64,000 nt of DNA from Lutibacter sp. A80 (lineage in GTDB: Bacteria; Bacteroidota; Bacteroidia; Flavobacteriales; Flavobacteriaceae). The translations under genes were made by a program, and so were the position numbers. The notes under the pieces were generated by a model. It searched no databases and had not been told where the DNA came from. It was given only the letters and a program-made list of their open reading frames with translations. The stretch is taken from NCBI RefSeq assembly GCF_022429645.1, contig NZ_CP092480.1, forward strand, positions 957,501 to 1,021,500, written 5' to 3'. Positions 43,593 through 52,913 of the stretch are shown here, one piece after another. Within the stretch, counting starts at the first letter, position 1, and every line of letters starts with the position of its first letter.

Positions 43593-45983
43593 ATGAGAAG
43601 TATATTTTTATTATTAATCATACTATCCCCTCTAGTAAATTATAGTCAAACAAAAAAAAAACCAACTTACACTATTTCAGGTAAAATAATTAATGGTACT
43701 TCTAAAACACCTTTAGAATATGCTACTATTGTATTTAAAAGTTTGGATTCTAACACCATAAAACATGGTACAATTACTAATCTTAACGGTAAATTCGAAA
43801 TTGAAGTTGAAGAAGGTGCTTATAACGCATCTATTGAATTTGTTTCATTTAAATCAAAAAAATTAAATTTCCCTTATATCAACAAAAACATTCGCCTTGG
43901 TACTATTAAATTAGATGTTGATACTGAATATTTAAATGAAATTGAAATTATAAGCCAAAAAAAAACAGTTGAATTTAAACCTAATAAAATTGTTTATAAT
44001 ATTGAAAAAGATTTAGGAGTTACTGGAGGAGTTGTAACTGATATTTTAAATAATATACCTTCCGTATCCATAAACCCAGATGGTGAAATATCTGTGCAAG
44101 GACAAGGGTATGTACAAACAATGATTAATGGTAAAACATCATCTCTAACAACCCAAAGCGCTTTAAAATCGCTTCCAGCTGGCAGCATTGAAAAAATTGA
44201 GGTCATCACTAATCCCGGTGCTGAATATGGTGGTAATGCATTAAGTGTTATAAACATAATTTTAAAAAAAGGTAAAGATGAAGGCTTAAACGCCTCTTTA
44301 ACAACCACTGGTGGTTACAAAGATTATTTTGGTGGACTGTTAACCATAAATAATAAAAATAAAAATGTCAATTTTTATATAAACACCTCATACAATCATA
44401 GCAATCCAATTACAGAATCATCTTCTCAATCAGAATATTTTAGCAATAATAACACCATTTCATTTTTAAATGAAGATATTGAATCTAACAATAAAAGAAA
44501 TGCATTTTATGGAACTGTTGGTGCTGACTTTTATATTACAAACAAAAGTACTATTAGTACAAGTGTAAATTTCTTAAATACAAATAGCAAAAGCAATACA
44601 ATTACAAATTCTTCAATTTTTGATGACTCTTATAATCTTCTTGAATTAAATAATAGAACATTTTTAAGAGATTTTGATAATGAAATGGTAGAGTTTATAG
44701 CTGAAATTACACACAACTTTAAAAAAGAAGGAGAAAGTATTTCAACTTCAATTACTTTTTCAAAAGATTCAGATACTTTTGACGACACCATAAGCAATAC
44801 AAATTTAAATTTTACTGACGAAGAATCTGTTGAAAATAATAAAATGACAAATACTTCGGTAGAACTTAAATATATAAATCCTATCAATAAAAACTCAACA
44901 TATACTTTAGGGTTTAAAGGAGATTATAATAAATTACCATTTAAATATACTAGTACAAATGAAGTAGTTAACATTGATTATACAGAAAATGTAAATGCTG
45001 CTTTTGTCAATTTTGAAAGTCAAATTAATAAATTTTATTATGAAATTGGTCTAAGAGCTGAATTCATAAAAATGAAAGCTGATTACTTACATTTAAACAA
45101 CTTACAAGAAAACAATTTTGATAAACTACTACCTTCAGTATTTTTAGATTACACATTAAATGAAACTAAAAACATATCATTTAGCTTTGCACAAAATATG
45201 TTTACACCTTCTTATGAAGATTTAAAACCTTTTGAGGAAAAATACAGTGAAACATCATCCTTTATTGGAAATCCTTTACTAAAACCAATTTATGTAGATA
45301 GTTTTAGTTTAATTTTTTCAAATTATGGTAATAAAATTACATTTTCACCAAGTCTATTCTATCAAACGTTTAAAGATTATTGGCAACCCGTAACTTATGA
45401 AACCGGAGATAACTTAAATGGTATAAATAAAATTATAACAACACCTATTAATTTAGGCAAAGTAGCGTATTATGGTATAAACATAAATACTACGTATAAA
45501 GCAAGTAACTTATTAAGTTTTACAAGCAATATAAATATTTATAATTTTGAACAAACAGGTACTTTCACCACCACAAATAACGCTAATAAAACAATTATTT
45601 TAGATTATAATAGCAATAGTACCAATGGTTCTTTTAGTCTTTTCACTCAATTAAAAATACCAAAAGTATTTGATTTTCAATTAAATGCAAAACACTCTTT
45701 AAAATCTATTGGTCCGTATTCTACTAAAAAGGCAAATTCTTATGTAAGTGCTGCTGTAAAAAAAGATTTATTTAAAAATAATGCAACAGTAAGCTTAAGA
45801 GTTGACGATCTATTTTTATCAAATAAAACCGATAGAGATAGGTATAATACCAATTATTTTACTGAAAGTTTAATCAAAAATAAATACCGTACAATACTAC
45901 TCTCTTTTACGTATCGAATTAATCAAAGTATCAAAGAAAAAATAATTGATTTTGATAAAAAAGTTATTAAGCCAACCTATTAA
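43593..45983 (+). CDS. Outer-membrane TonB-type receptor (first paralogue)
   Basis: A 796-residue protein. Signal peptide MRSIFLLLIILSPLVNYSQ, a carboxypeptidase-regulatory-like beta-sandwich at about 27-115 (ISGKIINGTSKTPLEYATIV), a plug-like domain at about 120-220 (VTDILNNIPSVSINPDGEISV..MINGKTS) and a long C-terminal beta-barrel. It belongs to the OMP_b-brl group common in flavobacteria. No SusD partner follows. It is a clear paralogue of the gene at 46584, with arsC between them. Confidence 0.87.
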   Translation: MRSIFLLLIILSPLVNYSQTKKKPTYTISGKIINGTSKTPLEYATIVFKSLDSNTIKHGTITNLNGKFEIEVEEGAYNASIEFVSFKSKKLNFPYINKNIRLGTIKLDVDTEYLNEIEIISQKKTVEFKPNKIVYNIEKDLGVTGGVVTDILNNIPSVSINPDGEISVQGQGYVQTMINGKTSSLTTQSALKSLPAGSIEKIEVITNPGAEYGGNALSVINIILKKGKDEGLNASLTTTGGYKDYFGGLLTINNKNKNVNFYINTSYNHSNPITESSSQSEYFSNNNTISFLNEDIESNNKRNAFYGTVGADFYITNKSTISTSVNFLNTNSKSNTITNSSIFDDSYNLLELNNRTFLRDFDNEMVEFIAEITHNFKKEGESISTSITFSKDSDTFDDTISNTNLNFTDEESVENNKMTNTSVELKYINPINKNSTYTLGFKGDYNKLPFKYTSTNEVVNIDYTENVNAAFVNFESQINKFYYEIGLRAEFIKMKADYLHLNNLQENNFDKLLPSVFLDYTLNETKNISFSFAQNMFTPSYEDLKPFEEKYSETSSFIGNPLLKPIYVDSFSLIFSNYGNKITFSPSLFYQTFKDYWQPVTYETGDNLNGINKIITTPINLGKVAYYGININTTYKASNLLSFTSNINIYNFEQTGTFTTTNNANKTIILDYNSNSTNGSFSLFTQLKIPKVFDFQLNAKHSLKSIGPYSTKKANSYVSAAVKKDLFKNNATVSLRVDDLFLSNKTDRDRYNTNYFTESLIKNKYRTILLSFTYRINQSIKEKIIDFDKKVIKPTY

Positions 45984-45988
45984 ATTAG

Positions 45989-45996
45989 TATTTTTG
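45989..45996 (+). promoter_or_regulatory. -7 box of arsC
   Basis: TATTTTTG, 5 nt after the preceding stop and 16 nt before the arsC ATG. Confidence 0.45.
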
Positions 45997-46012
45997 CCGC
46001 AAAACAAATAAT

Positions 46013-46351
46013 ATGAAAATATATCACAATCCACGTTGTAGCAAAAGTAGACAAGGTTTAGCAATTTTAGAAGAATCAAAACTTACATTTGAAACAATAA
46101 AATATTTAGAAACCCCAATTTCAAAAGAAGAATTAACAAATATTATTAAGTTATTAGGAATTTCTCCAATAGATTTAGTTAGAAAAAACGAAGCTATTTG
46201 GAAAGAAAATTTTAAAGGCAAACAATTATCTGACGCTGAAGTAATTACAGCAATGGTAGAATACCCAAAACTTATTGAAAGACCTATTGTTATTAATAAT
46301 GATAAAGCAGTAATTGGACGTCCACCAGAATTAATAAAATCTATCTTATAA
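46013..46351 (+). CDS. arsC: Arsenate reductase-like protein, glutaredoxin-coupled type
   Basis: A 112-residue ArsC/Spx-fold protein. Catalytic Cys9 lies in HNPRCSKSRQGLAIL; the later arginines that hold arsenate (YPKLIERPIVI and VIGRPPE) are kept. It reduces arsenate to arsenite with a thiol donor. No arsB, acr3 or arsR gene is nearby, so an arsenic role is not supported by context. Confidence 0.88.
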   Translation: MKIYHNPRCSKSRQGLAILEESKLTFETIKYLETPISKEELTNIIKLLGISPIDLVRKNEAIWKENFKGKQLSDAEVITAMVEYPKLIERPIVINNDKAVIGRPPELIKSIL

Positions 46352-46506
46352 AATTTAAGTTTTTTTTAACAACATAAAACTTAATTCTACTGCCTTAATT
46401 TTAAATTATAAATTTCAATTTTAGATGCAAATAACTAATTAACAATGAGTTATATGTTTTCAAATGGCGTACTTTTGTTTAATAACACGTTACCTAACTC
46501 AAACAG

Positions 46507-46526
46507 GTGTTAACATTCGTTAACAC
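46507..46526. promoter_or_regulatory. Perfect operator-like palindrome before the second receptor
   Basis: GTGTTAACATTCGTTAACAC has 8-bp arms and a 4-base spacer and lies 20 nt upstream of the -7 box, over the expected -33 region. It is probably a regulator site; its protein is not encoded next to it. Confidence 0.55.
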
Positions 46527-46546
46527 AAAAGAACTAAAGTCTAAAC

Positions 46547-46554
46547 TATATTTG
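46547..46554 (+). promoter_or_regulatory. -7 box of the second receptor gene
   Basis: TATATTTG, 29 nt before the ATG at 46584. Confidence 0.5.
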
Positions 46555-46583
46555 CACTAACTAAATTAATTAATAAATAATTC

Positions 46584-49013
46584 ATGAAAAATATTATATC
46601 TTTAATTTTAATAAGTCTATTTGTCACCACGATAAACGCTAAAAATTATGATGAACCTATAGAAAAAATTTCTATTTTAGGGAAAGTGATTGACAATGAC
46701 ACTAAACAACCTTTAGAATATGCTACAATAGTGGTTAAATCTTTAGATGGAAACATTGTAACAGGTGGAATTACAGATTTAAATGGTGAGTTTGAAATTC
46801 AAGTAGCAAAAGGAACTTATGATATCTCAATAGAGTTTATTTCTTTTAAAACACAAACACTTAAAAATAAAAACATTTCAAAAACTACAGATTTAGGTGT
46901 TATCTATTTACAACTTGATGCACAAGCTCTTGACGAAGTAGAAATTATTGCCGAAAAAAGTACTGTTGAAATTCGTTTAGATAAAAAAATATACAATGTT
47001 GGTAAAGATATGACTGTAAAAGGTGGTTCTGCTTCCGATGTTTTAGACAACGTACCTTCTGTTACCGTTGATGTAGAAGGAAATGTAAGCTTAAGAGGTA
47101 ATGAAAATGTACAAATATTAATAAACGGAAAACCATCAGGTTTAGTTGGATTAAATGGTACAGATGCTTTACGTCAATTACCTTCAGATGCCATCGAAAA
47201 AGTAGAAGTAATTACCAGTCCATCTGCACGTTATGATGCCGAAGGAACTGCAGGAATTTTAAATATTGTTTTACGAAAAGGAAAAGCCTTAGGTTTTAAC
47301 GGTTCTTTAACTGCAAATGCTGGTAATCCAGATAATTTTGGAGCTTCTGTTAACCTAAATTACCGTACTAAAAAAATTAATTTCTTTAATAGTACCGGTT
47401 ATAATTATAGCAATGCACCAGGAAACTCTAGCAACAAAACTACTTACTTTGACGACAACGGAGCTATTAGTAGTTATAGAGATGAAAAAACAACTTACGA
47501 AAGAGAAAACAATAGATTTAATACAACATTCGGAATTGAATACTTTTTAAGTGATAACAGCTCGTTAACCGGTTCTGTATTGTATAGAAAGTCAGATGGA
47601 GAAGACATAGCTACAAATATAAATACACTATTAGATGCTGATTATATTTTAAGCAGTGAATACGAACGTATTGAACTTGAAAGTGATTTTGATGAAACTA
47701 TAGAATATTCTTTAAACTTTACACAAGATTTTAAAACAGACGGACATAAATTAACAATCGACTTTCAATACGGAAAAAGTACTGAAGACAGTGATGCTAT
47801 CATCAATACTAACGATGAAAATAATTTTACAGACGAAGAATCTAAAGATATCTTAGTACAAGCAGATTACGTATTACCAATTGGTGAAACTGCTCAATTT
47901 GAATTTGGTTTTAAAACTACATTAGACGAGTTAACAACCGATTATAGAGTTGAAAATTACGACACAAATCTAGGCCAATTTGTAAATGATACAGATTTCT
48001 CTAATATTTTAAATTTCGATCAAGATATCTATGCTTTTTATACACAATATGGAAAAAAGATAAATAAATTCTCTTATTTATTAGGTTTAAGAACCGAAGT
48101 TACAGACAGAAAAATTAATTTAATTGAAACTAATGAAGTTTATAATAAAAAATTTACAGAACTTTTTCCTACTGTAAATCTAGGCTTAGAATTTAATGAT
48201 ACTGAAAGTTTAACATTAGGATATAGCAGAAGATTAAGACGTCCAAGAAGTTGGTTTTTAAATCCTTTTGAATCAAGAACTAGTGAAACTCATATTAGAA
48301 AAGGAAATGTAAACTTAGATCCTACTTATACAAATTCATTTGATTTAGGGTATTTAAAAAGATGGGATAAATTTACATTTAACTCTTCTATGTATTATAA
48401 CCACTCTATTAATAATATAGAAATGGTACAAACTGAAGAATACAGAGATGTAGACGGCACTCAAACTTTAGTTTTAATAACCAACCCAGTAAACCTTAGC
48501 TCTCAAGATCGTTATGGTTTTGAATTCACAACCAACTATACTCCTTTTAAATGGTGGAAATTAAATAACAGTTTCAACTTTTTTAAATCTGTTACTGATG
48601 GTGAATATGCAGGTATTAATTACGACTCAGATGATGTTAACTGGTTTACAAGAATGGTTTCTAGAATAACTTTACCTGGAAAAATAGATTGGCAAACAAC
48701 TGGTTTTTATATGGGACCTAGAGAAGGTGCTGTATCTGAAAGAGAAGGTATGCTTATGGTGAACTTAGCCTTTAGTAAAGATATTTTTAACGAAAATGCT
48801 ACTTTAGCTTTAAATGTAAGCGATTTATTTAATTCAAGAAAAAGAGAATCTACCACTTACACTGAAACAACAATATCTAAAGGTGATTTTCAATGGAGAG
48901 AACGACAAATTATGTTAAATTTTACATATAGATTTAAACAACAAAAGAAACGTGAAAGACCTCAAGGTGGTAGTTTTGATGATGGTGGAGGTGATGAAAT
49001 GTTTAAAGCATAA
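46584..49013 (+). CDS. Outer-membrane TonB-type receptor (second paralogue)
   Basis: An 809-residue protein with signal peptide MKNIISLILISLFVTTINAK, a carboxypeptidase-regulatory-like domain (ILGKVIDNDTKQPLEYATIV), a plug (VSLRGNENVQILINGKPSG) and a beta-barrel ending in MLNFTYRFKQQKKRERPQGG. The plug keeps the SVTVD..GNVSLRGN pattern better than the first paralogue. The tail after the last strand is acidic and glycine-rich (DDGGGDEMFKA). A dedicated palindrome lies upstream. The substrate is unknown. Confidence 0.88.
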   Translation: MKNIISLILISLFVTTINAKNYDEPIEKISILGKVIDNDTKQPLEYATIVVKSLDGNIVTGGITDLNGEFEIQVAKGTYDISIEFISFKTQTLKNKNISKTTDLGVIYLQLDAQALDEVEIIAEKSTVEIRLDKKIYNVGKDMTVKGGSASDVLDNVPSVTVDVEGNVSLRGNENVQILINGKPSGLVGLNGTDALRQLPSDAIEKVEVITSPSARYDAEGTAGILNIVLRKGKALGFNGSLTANAGNPDNFGASVNLNYRTKKINFFNSTGYNYSNAPGNSSNKTTYFDDNGAISSYRDEKTTYERENNRFNTTFGIEYFLSDNSSLTGSVLYRKSDGEDIATNINTLLDADYILSSEYERIELESDFDETIEYSLNFTQDFKTDGHKLTIDFQYGKSTEDSDAIINTNDENNFTDEESKDILVQADYVLPIGETAQFEFGFKTTLDELTTDYRVENYDTNLGQFVNDTDFSNILNFDQDIYAFYTQYGKKINKFSYLLGLRTEVTDRKINLIETNEVYNKKFTELFPTVNLGLEFNDTESLTLGYSRRLRRPRSWFLNPFESRTSETHIRKGNVNLDPTYTNSFDLGYLKRWDKFTFNSSMYYNHSINNIEMVQTEEYRDVDGTQTLVLITNPVNLSSQDRYGFEFTTNYTPFKWWKLNNSFNFFKSVTDGEYAGINYDSDDVNWFTRMVSRITLPGKIDWQTTGFYMGPREGAVSEREGMLMVNLAFSKDIFNENATLALNVSDLFNSRKRESTTYTETTISKGDFQWRERQIMLNFTYRFKQQKKRERPQGGSFDDGGGDEMFKA

Positions 49014-49022
49014 CTAAAATAT

Positions 49023-49054
49023 AAAAAAGGACAATTAAATAATTGTCCTTTTTT
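49023..49054 (+). terminator. Terminator of the second receptor gene
   Basis: AAAAAAGGACAATT pairs perfectly with AATTGTCCTTTTTT, loop AAAT. The next 200 bases hold nothing I recognise. Confidence 0.85.
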
Positions 49055-49256
49055 ATATCTTAAATTCAGATACTACACTACATTCTTATACGTTTTTTTA
49101 GACTTCTATTCTCCTCTTTCTGAATGTAATTATGAGAATCTAAACCTATTACAAAGCAATTGTAATGAGAACTAAAATTTGAAAACTCACAAATTTCTAA
49201 TTTCAAAGAAAGATTGAAAATAGCATTAATTAAAATAAACGCTTAAAATATGAAAC

Positions 49257-49288
49257 AAAAAAAAGGGTAATTGAAAAATTACCCTTTT
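49257..49288 (-). terminator. Terminator of the small membrane gene
   Basis: AAAAGGGTAATT pairs with AATTACCCTTTT; on the minus strand the stem is followed by a T run. Confidence 0.75.
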
Positions 49289-49307
49289 ATATATATTAAA
49301 ACCTAAA

Positions 49308-49475
49308 TTATTTTTTAGGTATTGCTCTACCTTCTTTTCTATATTTCCAAGCTTCTTTAGCAGCTCCAAATAACCAATAAGGAATTGCAAATGTTAATAA
49401 AAATAACATTAACCAAAATCCCATTGTAAAGATTCCTAAAAATACTAAAAAACCCGAAAATTGAGATAAATCCAT
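49308..49475 (-). CDS. Small single-TM protein
   Basis: A 55-residue ORF (MDLSQFSGFLVFLGIFTMGF..., ending EAWKYRKEGRAIPKK). A long hydrophobic stretch at about 6-37 spans the membrane, and the positive C-terminus should stay inside. It has its own terminator 20 nt downstream, which supports expression. No family is recognised. Confidence 0.6.
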   Translation of the reverse strand: MDLSQFSGFLVFLGIFTMGFWLMLFLLTFAIPYWLFGAAKEAWKYRKEGRAIPKK

Positions 49476-49613
49476 AACTTTAATACTAATTTAATTTTTA
49501 CAAAAATAATATTTATTTTTAATAAAGCATACTACTTTTAATATTTATTTTAAATGATATTTCTCATTAAAAATTAAAAATATTTATATCTGTAATTATT
49601 TAATAACTCTTAA

Positions 49614-51221
49614 TTATTTAAATTCAGCAAAGAAATCATTTCCTTTATCATCAACTAATAAAAATGCTGGAAAATCTTCAATCTTAATTTTTCTAACTGC
49701 TTCCATTCCTAATTCTGGAAAATCAACTACCTCTACAGATTTAATACTATTTTTAGCTAAAATTGCAGCAGGACCTCCAATAGAACCAAGGTAAAAACCT
49801 CCATTTGCTTTACAAGCATCTGTTACTTGTTGTGAACGGTTACCTTTTGCTACCATTACCATACTTCCTCCAACTTTCTGGAATTCATTTACGTAAGGAT
49901 CCATACGACCCGCAGTTGTTGGCCCAAAACTTCCTGAAGCCATTCCCGTTGGTGTTTTTGCTGGACCTGCATAATAAATAGGATGATCTTTAAAATATTG
50001 AGGCATTTCCTCTCCATTAGCAAGCATTTCACTAATTCTTGCATGCGCCATATCACGAGCAACAATTAAAGTTCCTCTTAAACTAAAACGTGTTTTTACA
50101 GGATATTTTGAAAGCTCTTCTCTAATTTTATCCATTGGTTGGTCAATATCTAACTCAATAGCATCTTTTAAATGTGGCGCTTCTTTTGGTAAAAAACGAG
50201 CTGGATTTTTTTCTAATTGTTCTAGAAAAATACCTTCTTCCGTTATTTTACCTTTTACATTTCTATCAGCACTACAACTTACCCCTAAACCAACAGGACA
50301 AGATGCTGCATGACGTGGTAAACGAATTACACGTACATCGTGTACAAAATATTTCCCTCCAAATTGTGCTCCTACTCCACTTTCTTGACAAATTTTTGTA
50401 ATTTTTTCTTCCCACTCTAAATCTCTAAAAGCTTGTCCTCCATCATTTCCTTCAGTAGGTAAATGATCTAAATAACCAGCCGATGCCTTTTTAACAGTTG
50501 CTAAGTTTGCCTCAGCAGAAGTACCTCCAATAACAAATGCTAAGTGGTAAGGTGGACAAGCTGCTGTACCTAAATCCATAATATGTTGTTCAACAAAGTT
50601 TGTTAAATTCTCTTCAGTTAACAAAGACTTTGTCATTTGATACAAATATGTTTTATTACCAGAACCTCCTCCTTTTGTAATAAATAAAAATTCATATTTA
50701 TTACCAGTTTCAGCATAAATATCAATTTGTGCAGGTAAATTAGTTCCTGAGTTTTTCTCTTTTAACATTGTTTGAGGTACAATTTGAGAAAAACGAAGGT
50801 TATCACTCTCATAAGTATTATAAACTCCTTTTGATATATATTCAGCGTCATTTACACCTGTATAAACATCTTCCCCTTTTTTTCCAACACAAATTGCAGT
50901 TCCTGTATCTTGACAAGTTGGTAATTCTCCAGAAGCTGCTACCATTTGATTTAACAACATTGTGTATGCAACAAAACGATCGTTATCCGTAGCTTCAGGA
51001 TCTTTAAGAATTTTCTCTAATTTTTCTAAATGAGAGGCTCTTAAATAAAAAGACACATCATGATATGCTGCTTGTGAAAGCAACTCAAGACCTTCAGGTG
51101 CAACTTTTAAAATTTTTCGTCCATCAAACTCTACTACAGAAACATGTTCTTTAGTTAATAAACGATACTCTGTAGTGTCCTTTGTTATAGGAAACGGCTT
51201 TTGATATTTAAATTCAGACAT
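49614..51221 (-). CDS. fumA: Fumarate hydratase, class I (4Fe-4S)
   Basis: A 535-residue oxygen-sensitive fumarase interconverting fumarate and malate in the TCA cycle. The Fe-hydrolyase N-terminal domain carries the cluster cysteine region ([17 protein letters not shown]), and the C-terminal beta domain [19 protein letters not shown] is fused, as in E. coli FumA/FumB. A class II fumarase gene starts only 121 bp away on the other strand. Confidence 0.93.
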   Translation of the reverse strand: MSEFKYQKPFPITKDTTEYRLLTKEHVSVVEFDGRKILKVAPEGLELLSQAAYHDVSFYLRASHLEKLEKILKDPEATDNDRFVAYTMLLNQMVAASGELPTCQDTGTAICVGKKGEDVYTGVNDAEYISKGVYNTYESDNLRFSQIVPQTMLKEKNSGTNLPAQIDIYAETGNKYEFLFITKGGGSGNKTYLYQMTKSLLTEENLTNFVEQHIMDLGTAACPPYHLAFVIGGTSAEANLATVKKASAGYLDHLPTEGNDGGQAFRDLEWEEKITKICQESGVGAQFGGKYFVHDVRVIRLPRHAASCPVGLGVSCSADRNVKGKITEEGIFLEQLEKNPARFLPKEAPHLKDAIELDIDQPMDKIREELSKYPVKTRFSLRGTLIVARDMAHARISEMLANGEEMPQYFKDHPIYYAGPAKTPTGMASGSFGPTTAGRMDPYVNEFQKVGGSMVMVAKGNRSQQVTDACKANGGFYLGSIGGPAAILAKNSIKSVEVVDFPELGMEAVRKIKIEDFPAFLLVDDKGNDFFAEFK

Positions 51222-51257
51222 CTTATATATTTTTTTGTAACTTTATTTTTACTGTTG

Positions 51258-51265
51258 CAAATATA
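51258..51265 (-). promoter_or_regulatory. -7 box of the class I fumarase gene
   Basis: TATATTTG on the minus strand, 36 nt before the ATG at 51221, inside the divergent fumarase intergenic region. Confidence 0.5.
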
Positions 51266-51342
51266 CAAAATGGAAGTAAAAACAGTAGATACAAAAAAGG
51301 TTTATTTATCCTTTTTATTTACAATTTATAAAGAATTTTAAT

Positions 51343-52728
51343 ATGAAATACAGAATAGAAAAAGACACCATGGGAGATGTAAAAGTTCTTGCTACCAACT
51401 ATTGGGGAGCTCAAACAGAACGATCAAAAAATAATTTTAAAATTGGACCAAATGCATCTATGCCTCTAGAAATAATTTATGGTTTTGCTTATTTAAAAAA
51501 AGCCGCTGCATATGCAAACTGTGATTTAGGTGTACTTTCTACAGAAAAAAGAGATTTAATTGCTGCCGTTTGTGAAGAAATTTTAGTTGGAAAACTAGAC
51601 AAACAATTTCCTTTGGTAATTTGGCAAACTGGCTCGGGTACTCAAAGCAATATGAATGTAAATGAAGTAATTGCAAATAGAGCACATGAAATTGCAGGAA
51701 AAGTAATTGGTGAAGGCGATAAAACAATGCAACCAAATGATGATGTAAACAAATCTCAATCAAGTAACGACACCTTCCCTACTGCAATGCATATTGCTAG
51801 TTATAAAATGCTTGTTGAAACAACTATTCCTGGAATTGAAAAATTACGTGATACACTACAATCAAAATCTAAAGAATTTAAAGATGTGGTTAAAATTGGT
51901 AGAACGCATTTAATGGATGCTACACCCTTAACATTAGGACAAGAATTTTCTGGATATGTTTCTCAATTAAATCACGGTTTAAAAGCCTTAAAAAACACCT
52001 TACCTCACCTAGCTGAGTTAGCTTTAGGAGGAACTGCAGTTGGTACAGGATTAAATACACCAAAAGGTTATGACGTTTTAGTAGCTAAAAAAATTGCAGA
52101 ATTTACAGGACTACCATTTATTACAGCTAAAAATAAATTTGAAGCATTAGCTTCTCATGATGCTATTGTAGAAACACATGGAGCATTAAAACAATTAGCA
52201 GTTTCATTAAATAAAATTGCTAATGATATTAGAATGATGGCATCAGGTCCACGTTCTGGAATTGGAGAATTAATAATACCCGCAAATGAACCTGGAAGTT
52301 CAATAATGCCCGGTAAAGTAAACCCTACCCAATGTGAAGCTTTAACAATGGTATGTGCTCAAGTAATGGGTAATGATGTTACTATTACAATTGGAGCTAC
52401 ACAAGGTCATTATGAGTTAAATGTGTTTAAACCGCTAATAGCTGCTAACTTTTTAGAATCTGCCCGCTTAATTGGTGACGCTTGTTATAGTTTTGAAAAA
52501 CATTGTGCTATTGGTATACAACCAAACTACAATCGTATTACAGAGTTGGTAAATAATTCCTTAATGTTAGTTACCGCCTTAAACACAAAAATAGGCTATT
52601 ATAAAGCCGCCGAAATTGCAAATACTGCACATATAAACGGAACCACATTAAAAGAAGAAGCTATACGTTTAGGCTATGTAACTGCCAATGAATATGACAC
52701 TTGGGTAAACCCAAAAAATATGACATAA
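51343..52728 (+). CDS. fumC: Fumarate hydratase, class II
   Basis: A 461-residue cluster-free fumarase. The superfamily signature [11 protein letters not shown] holds the catalytic Ser loop; [14 protein letters not shown] and [13 protein letters not shown] form the other two parts of the active site, and [12 protein letters not shown] supplies the catalytic His. Full length. Having both classes side by side gives an oxygen- and iron-independent backup for the class I enzyme; divergent transcription suggests separate control. Confidence 0.95.
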   Translation: MKYRIEKDTMGDVKVLATNYWGAQTERSKNNFKIGPNASMPLEIIYGFAYLKKAAAYANCDLGVLSTEKRDLIAAVCEEILVGKLDKQFPLVIWQTGSGTQSNMNVNEVIANRAHEIAGKVIGEGDKTMQPNDDVNKSQSSNDTFPTAMHIASYKMLVETTIPGIEKLRDTLQSKSKEFKDVVKIGRTHLMDATPLTLGQEFSGYVSQLNHGLKALKNTLPHLAELALGGTAVGTGLNTPKGYDVLVAKKIAEFTGLPFITAKNKFEALASHDAIVETHGALKQLAVSLNKIANDIRMMASGPRSGIGELIIPANEPGSSIMPGKVNPTQCEALTMVCAQVMGNDVTITIGATQGHYELNVFKPLIAANFLESARLIGDACYSFEKHCAIGIQPNYNRITELVNNSLMLVTALNTKIGYYKAAEIANTAHINGTTLKEEAIRLGYVTANEYDTWVNPKNMT

Positions 52729-52762
52729 ATCATAAAAATAGTAGTGTTTATAATCAATTTTT

Positions 52763-52792
52763 AAGTCGGTAAATAATTTTACCGACTTTTTT
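52763..52792 (+). terminator. Terminator of fumC
   Basis: AAGTCGGTAAA pairs with TTTACCGACTT, loop TAAT, then T6. Confidence 0.85.
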
Positions 52793-52887
52793 ATGTATAC
52801 ATTATCCAATGGTAAATTTATTGTTACCAATTATCCGGTTTTTAATACCATTTATTTATTTCAAAAAAAACAACTCCTTATTGAGCA

Positions 52888-52895
52888 TATATTTG
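52888..52895 (+). promoter_or_regulatory. -7 box of the repeat-protein gene
   Basis: TATATTTG, 18 nt before the ATG at 52914. It lies inside a longer open frame that begins at 52809, so the longer N-terminus is not real. Confidence 0.5.
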
Positions 52896-52913
52896 CATCA
52901 AATTTATAATAAG

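Noticed and set aside
46507-46526. Palindrome as a transposon end
   Set aside because: There is no transposase, no second copy in the window and no target duplication; its place over a promoter fits an operator.
52809-52913. N-terminal extension of the chitin-binding-like protein
   Set aside because: A -7 box lies inside it, and the ATG at 52914 opens directly with a normal signal peptide.
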